Under the pieces are notes generated by a model. That model saw only the letters and a program-made list of their open reading frames with translations. It ran no database searches and was not told the origin of the DNA. From contig CAUJIM010000105.1 in the NCBI GenBank assembly GCA_963205335.1, forward strand, positions 1 through 35,472: DNA of 35,472 nucleotides, written 5' to 3'. This DNA comes from Pseudomonadota bacterium (lineage in GTDB: Bacteria; Pseudomonadota; Gammaproteobacteria; Burkholderiales; Burkholderiaceae_C). Within the stretch, counting starts at the first letter, position 1, and every line of letters starts with the position of its first letter. The position numbers and the translations under genes are program-made. This document shows, piece by piece, positions 32,006 through 35,472 of the stretch.

Positions 32006-33433
32006 TCAGGCCATCGCGGGCGCGTAGCGCTGCACCCGGTTGCGCCCTGCGCTCTTGGCCTGGTAGAGCGCGGCGTCGGCGTGCGCCAGCAGCCGCTCCA
32101 GGGTGTCTTCCGGCCCCACGGGCGCGGCCGAGCGCAGCCCGGCGCTGAGCGTGACGTGGAGGTCGCCGCTGCCGTCCACGACGAAGCGGTACTCGGCCAG
32201 CTGCCCGCGCAGGCGCTCGGCCACTTGCGTGGCCTGCTCGGTCGTGGCGCGTGGCAGGACCAGCACGAACTCCTCGCCGCCGATGCGCCCGAACAGGTCC
32301 TCGGGCCGCAGGTTGCGCTGCACCAGCGCGGCGAACTGCTGCAGCACCGCGTCGCCCTGCGCGTGGCCGAAGCGGTCGTTGATGTGCTTGAAGTGGTCCA
32401 GGTCGAGCAGCACGACGACTGCGGCCGCGCCCTGCTGGTGCAGGCGCTGCAGCTGGCGGTTGCCCCGTTCCATCAGCGCGCGGCGCGACAGCGCGCCGGT
32501 GAGGTAGTCGTGGTTGACTGCCCGCTGCAGCCGGTACAGGGCCTGCGAGCGCAGGCGGTGCGCGACCGCGACGGCCAGCGGCGCCAGCGACAGCAGCGCC
32601 ACGCCGATGCGAAACGAGACCACGGTGGAGAGCTGGTCCGGGATGAAGCTGATCGGGCCGCTCGCCATGGCGATCACCTTGGAGATCGACACCAGCAGGC
32701 TCAGCACCGTGATCGGGAACACTCCGTAGCTCATGGCGCACCAGACCAGCGCCGGCACCGAGAAGCCGAGCGTGCCCGGCCCGTTGACCGCGTAGGTCAG
32801 CGCTTCGCTCACGGCCAGGGCCAGCAGCGGCGCGACCGAGCCGCGGCGCAGGGGGCGCAGCAGCGACGCGGGCTTCCACTGCCAGATCCATCCCCGCGGC
32901 GCGGCCAGCACCAGCGGCAGGATCAGGAGCATGTCGAACAGCTCGCTCGAAAGCCACATCAGGAACGCCTGCCAGACCGGCGTCCCGAAGGCCCACTGGC
33001 TGACCAGCGCGCCGGGAACGGCGCCCCCGAGCGTGGCCACGACGCTGGCGACGCACAGGTGCAGCACCGCGCGCTGGTGCTTGAAGCCCAGCGTGACCGT
33101 GGCATGCCCCACCAGGTAGCGCCAGCCGAAGAAGACGCCGATCATGTTGGCCATGTTCAGCCCCAGCGTGACGCTCCACGGGGAGCCGGTCACCGCGTCG
33201 GCCGCGCAGAACGCCGCGTAGGCGTACAGCCACGTCGTCGGCTGCCGCGCGCTCTCCGGGTTGCGCAGCAGCAGCCCGAGCAGCAGCGCGTTGGAGAACC
33301 AGACGGCCGCCGAGTAGTCCGCGGGCCGGGTGGCGATGCCGAGCAGGGAGGCGAGAAAGACGCTGGCCGCCAGCAGGCCCTGCTCGCGCAGCAGGGACGT
33401 CGGGAGGGATGCGGGGGGCCGGGAGGTGTTCAT
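32006..33433 (-). CDS. Diguanylate cyclase with MASE1-type membrane sensor
   Basis: A 475-residue protein. The N-terminal 295 residues hold about eight hydrophobic helices of the MASE1 type (AAVWFSNALLLGLLLRNPESA is characteristic). The GGDEF domain follows (NHDYLTGALSRRAL ... LDLDHFKHINDRFGHAQGD), with the active-site GGEEF at 385-389 and an intact inhibitory RxxD site RPED at 376-379, five residues upstream. It should therefore make c-di-GMP under product feedback. The start at 33433 is chosen because upstream codons encode no membrane-like N-terminus. No EAL domain. The signal is unknown. Confidence 0.92.
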   Translation of the reverse strand: MNTSRPPASLPTSLLREQGLLAASVFLASLLGIATRPADYSAAVWFSNALLLGLLLRNPESARQPTTWLYAYAAFCAADAVTGSPWSVTLGLNMANMIGVFFGWRYLVGHATVTLGFKHQRAVLHLCVASVVATLGGAVPGALVSQWAFGTPVWQAFLMWLSSELFDMLLILPLVLAAPRGWIWQWKPASLLRPLRRGSVAPLLALAVSEALTYAVNGPGTLGFSVPALVWCAMSYGVFPITVLSLLVSISKVIAMASGPISFIPDQLSTVVSFRIGVALLSLAPLAVAVAHRLRSQALYRLQRAVNHDYLTGALSRRALMERGNRQLQRLHQQGAAAVVVLLDLDHFKHINDRFGHAQGDAVLQQFAALVQRNLRPEDLFGRIGGEEFVLVLPRATTEQATQVAERLRGQLAEYRFVVDGSGDLHVTLSAGLRSAAPVGPEDTLERLLAHADAALYQAKSAGRNRVQRYAPAMA

Positions 33434-33491
33434 GCCTGGTGCAACAAGACGATGCCGGACCCGTGGTTTCGCAACTGCCCGGGACAGGCTC

Positions 33492-35472
<1,981 letters not shown>

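Overview
The window reads as chromosome of a GC-rich betaproteobacterium, most likely Comamonadaceae (Acidovorax, Alicycliphilus or Diaphorobacter-like). The grounds are a phenol hydroxylase/meta-cleavage operon of the aph/dmp type, the protein families present, and a dispersed palindromic repeat (AGCGCTTG...CAAGCGCT with a GATAGCTG-type flank) that I associate with intergenic DNA of that family. The genus assignment is inference from memory.

Region 1 (1-10652, all + strand) is an aromatic catabolic operon entered part-way. It holds the phenol hydroxylase large subunit (5' end cut by the window), small subunit P4, reductase P5, a chloroplast-type ferredoxin, catechol 2,3-dioxygenase, a GlcG/HbpS-like protein, 2-hydroxymuconic semialdehyde dehydrogenase, 2-oxopent-4-enoate hydratase, an SDR, acylating acetaldehyde dehydrogenase, 4-hydroxy-2-oxovalerate aldolase and 4-oxalocrotonate decarboxylase. 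Together they take phenol through catechol and the dehydrogenase branch of meta cleavage to pyruvate and acetyl-CoA. The hydrolase (DmpD) and the 4-oxalocrotonate tautomerase (DmpI) are not in the window, and an SDR of unknown role sits between the hydratase and the aldehyde dehydrogenase. Repeats or hairpins lie at several gene junctions.

Region 2 (10.7-13.7 kb, +) has a threonine ammonia-lyase with a C-terminal ACT domain and an exported FAD-dependent oxidoreductase.

Region 3 (13.7-25.1 kb) is a redox, efflux and signalling island. On the minus strand, in order of transcription, are TetR regulator, HlyD-type adaptor, FtsX-type permease and ABC ATPase (ATGA-coupled), then a PepSY protein, a DUF2271 protein, a PepSY-TM/flavodoxin/ferredoxin-reductase fusion, ApbE flavin transferase, a small secreted protein and a cytochrome b561. 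On the plus strand is PepSY - OmpR-type regulator - histidine kinase. Three promoters in this island (before the two PepSY genes and before the small secreted protein) share half-sites of the type GTTCAT with 11-bp periodicity, placed exactly 11 bp upstream of a -10-like hexamer. I infer a regulon of the encoded two-component system controlling an extracytosolic electron-transfer module. The DUF2271 protein carries a motif resembling an ApbE flavinylation site.

Region 4 (25.1-35.5 kb) is mixed housekeeping: an SDR lacking the catalytic Tyr/Lys, an M20 peptidase, a DUF3108 protein, an FAH-fold protein that has apparently lost its metal ligands, a YXWXPG-type secreted protein, a PAS protein, a membrane coiled-coil/zinc-ribbon protein, a MASE1-GGDEF diguanylate cyclase, tRNA-guanine transglycosylase, a universal stress protein and the 3' end of a metallo-beta-lactamase-fold hydrolase.

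No rRNA, tRNA, CRISPR array, transposase or phage gene was seen. No gene-free stretch exceeds about 150 bp.
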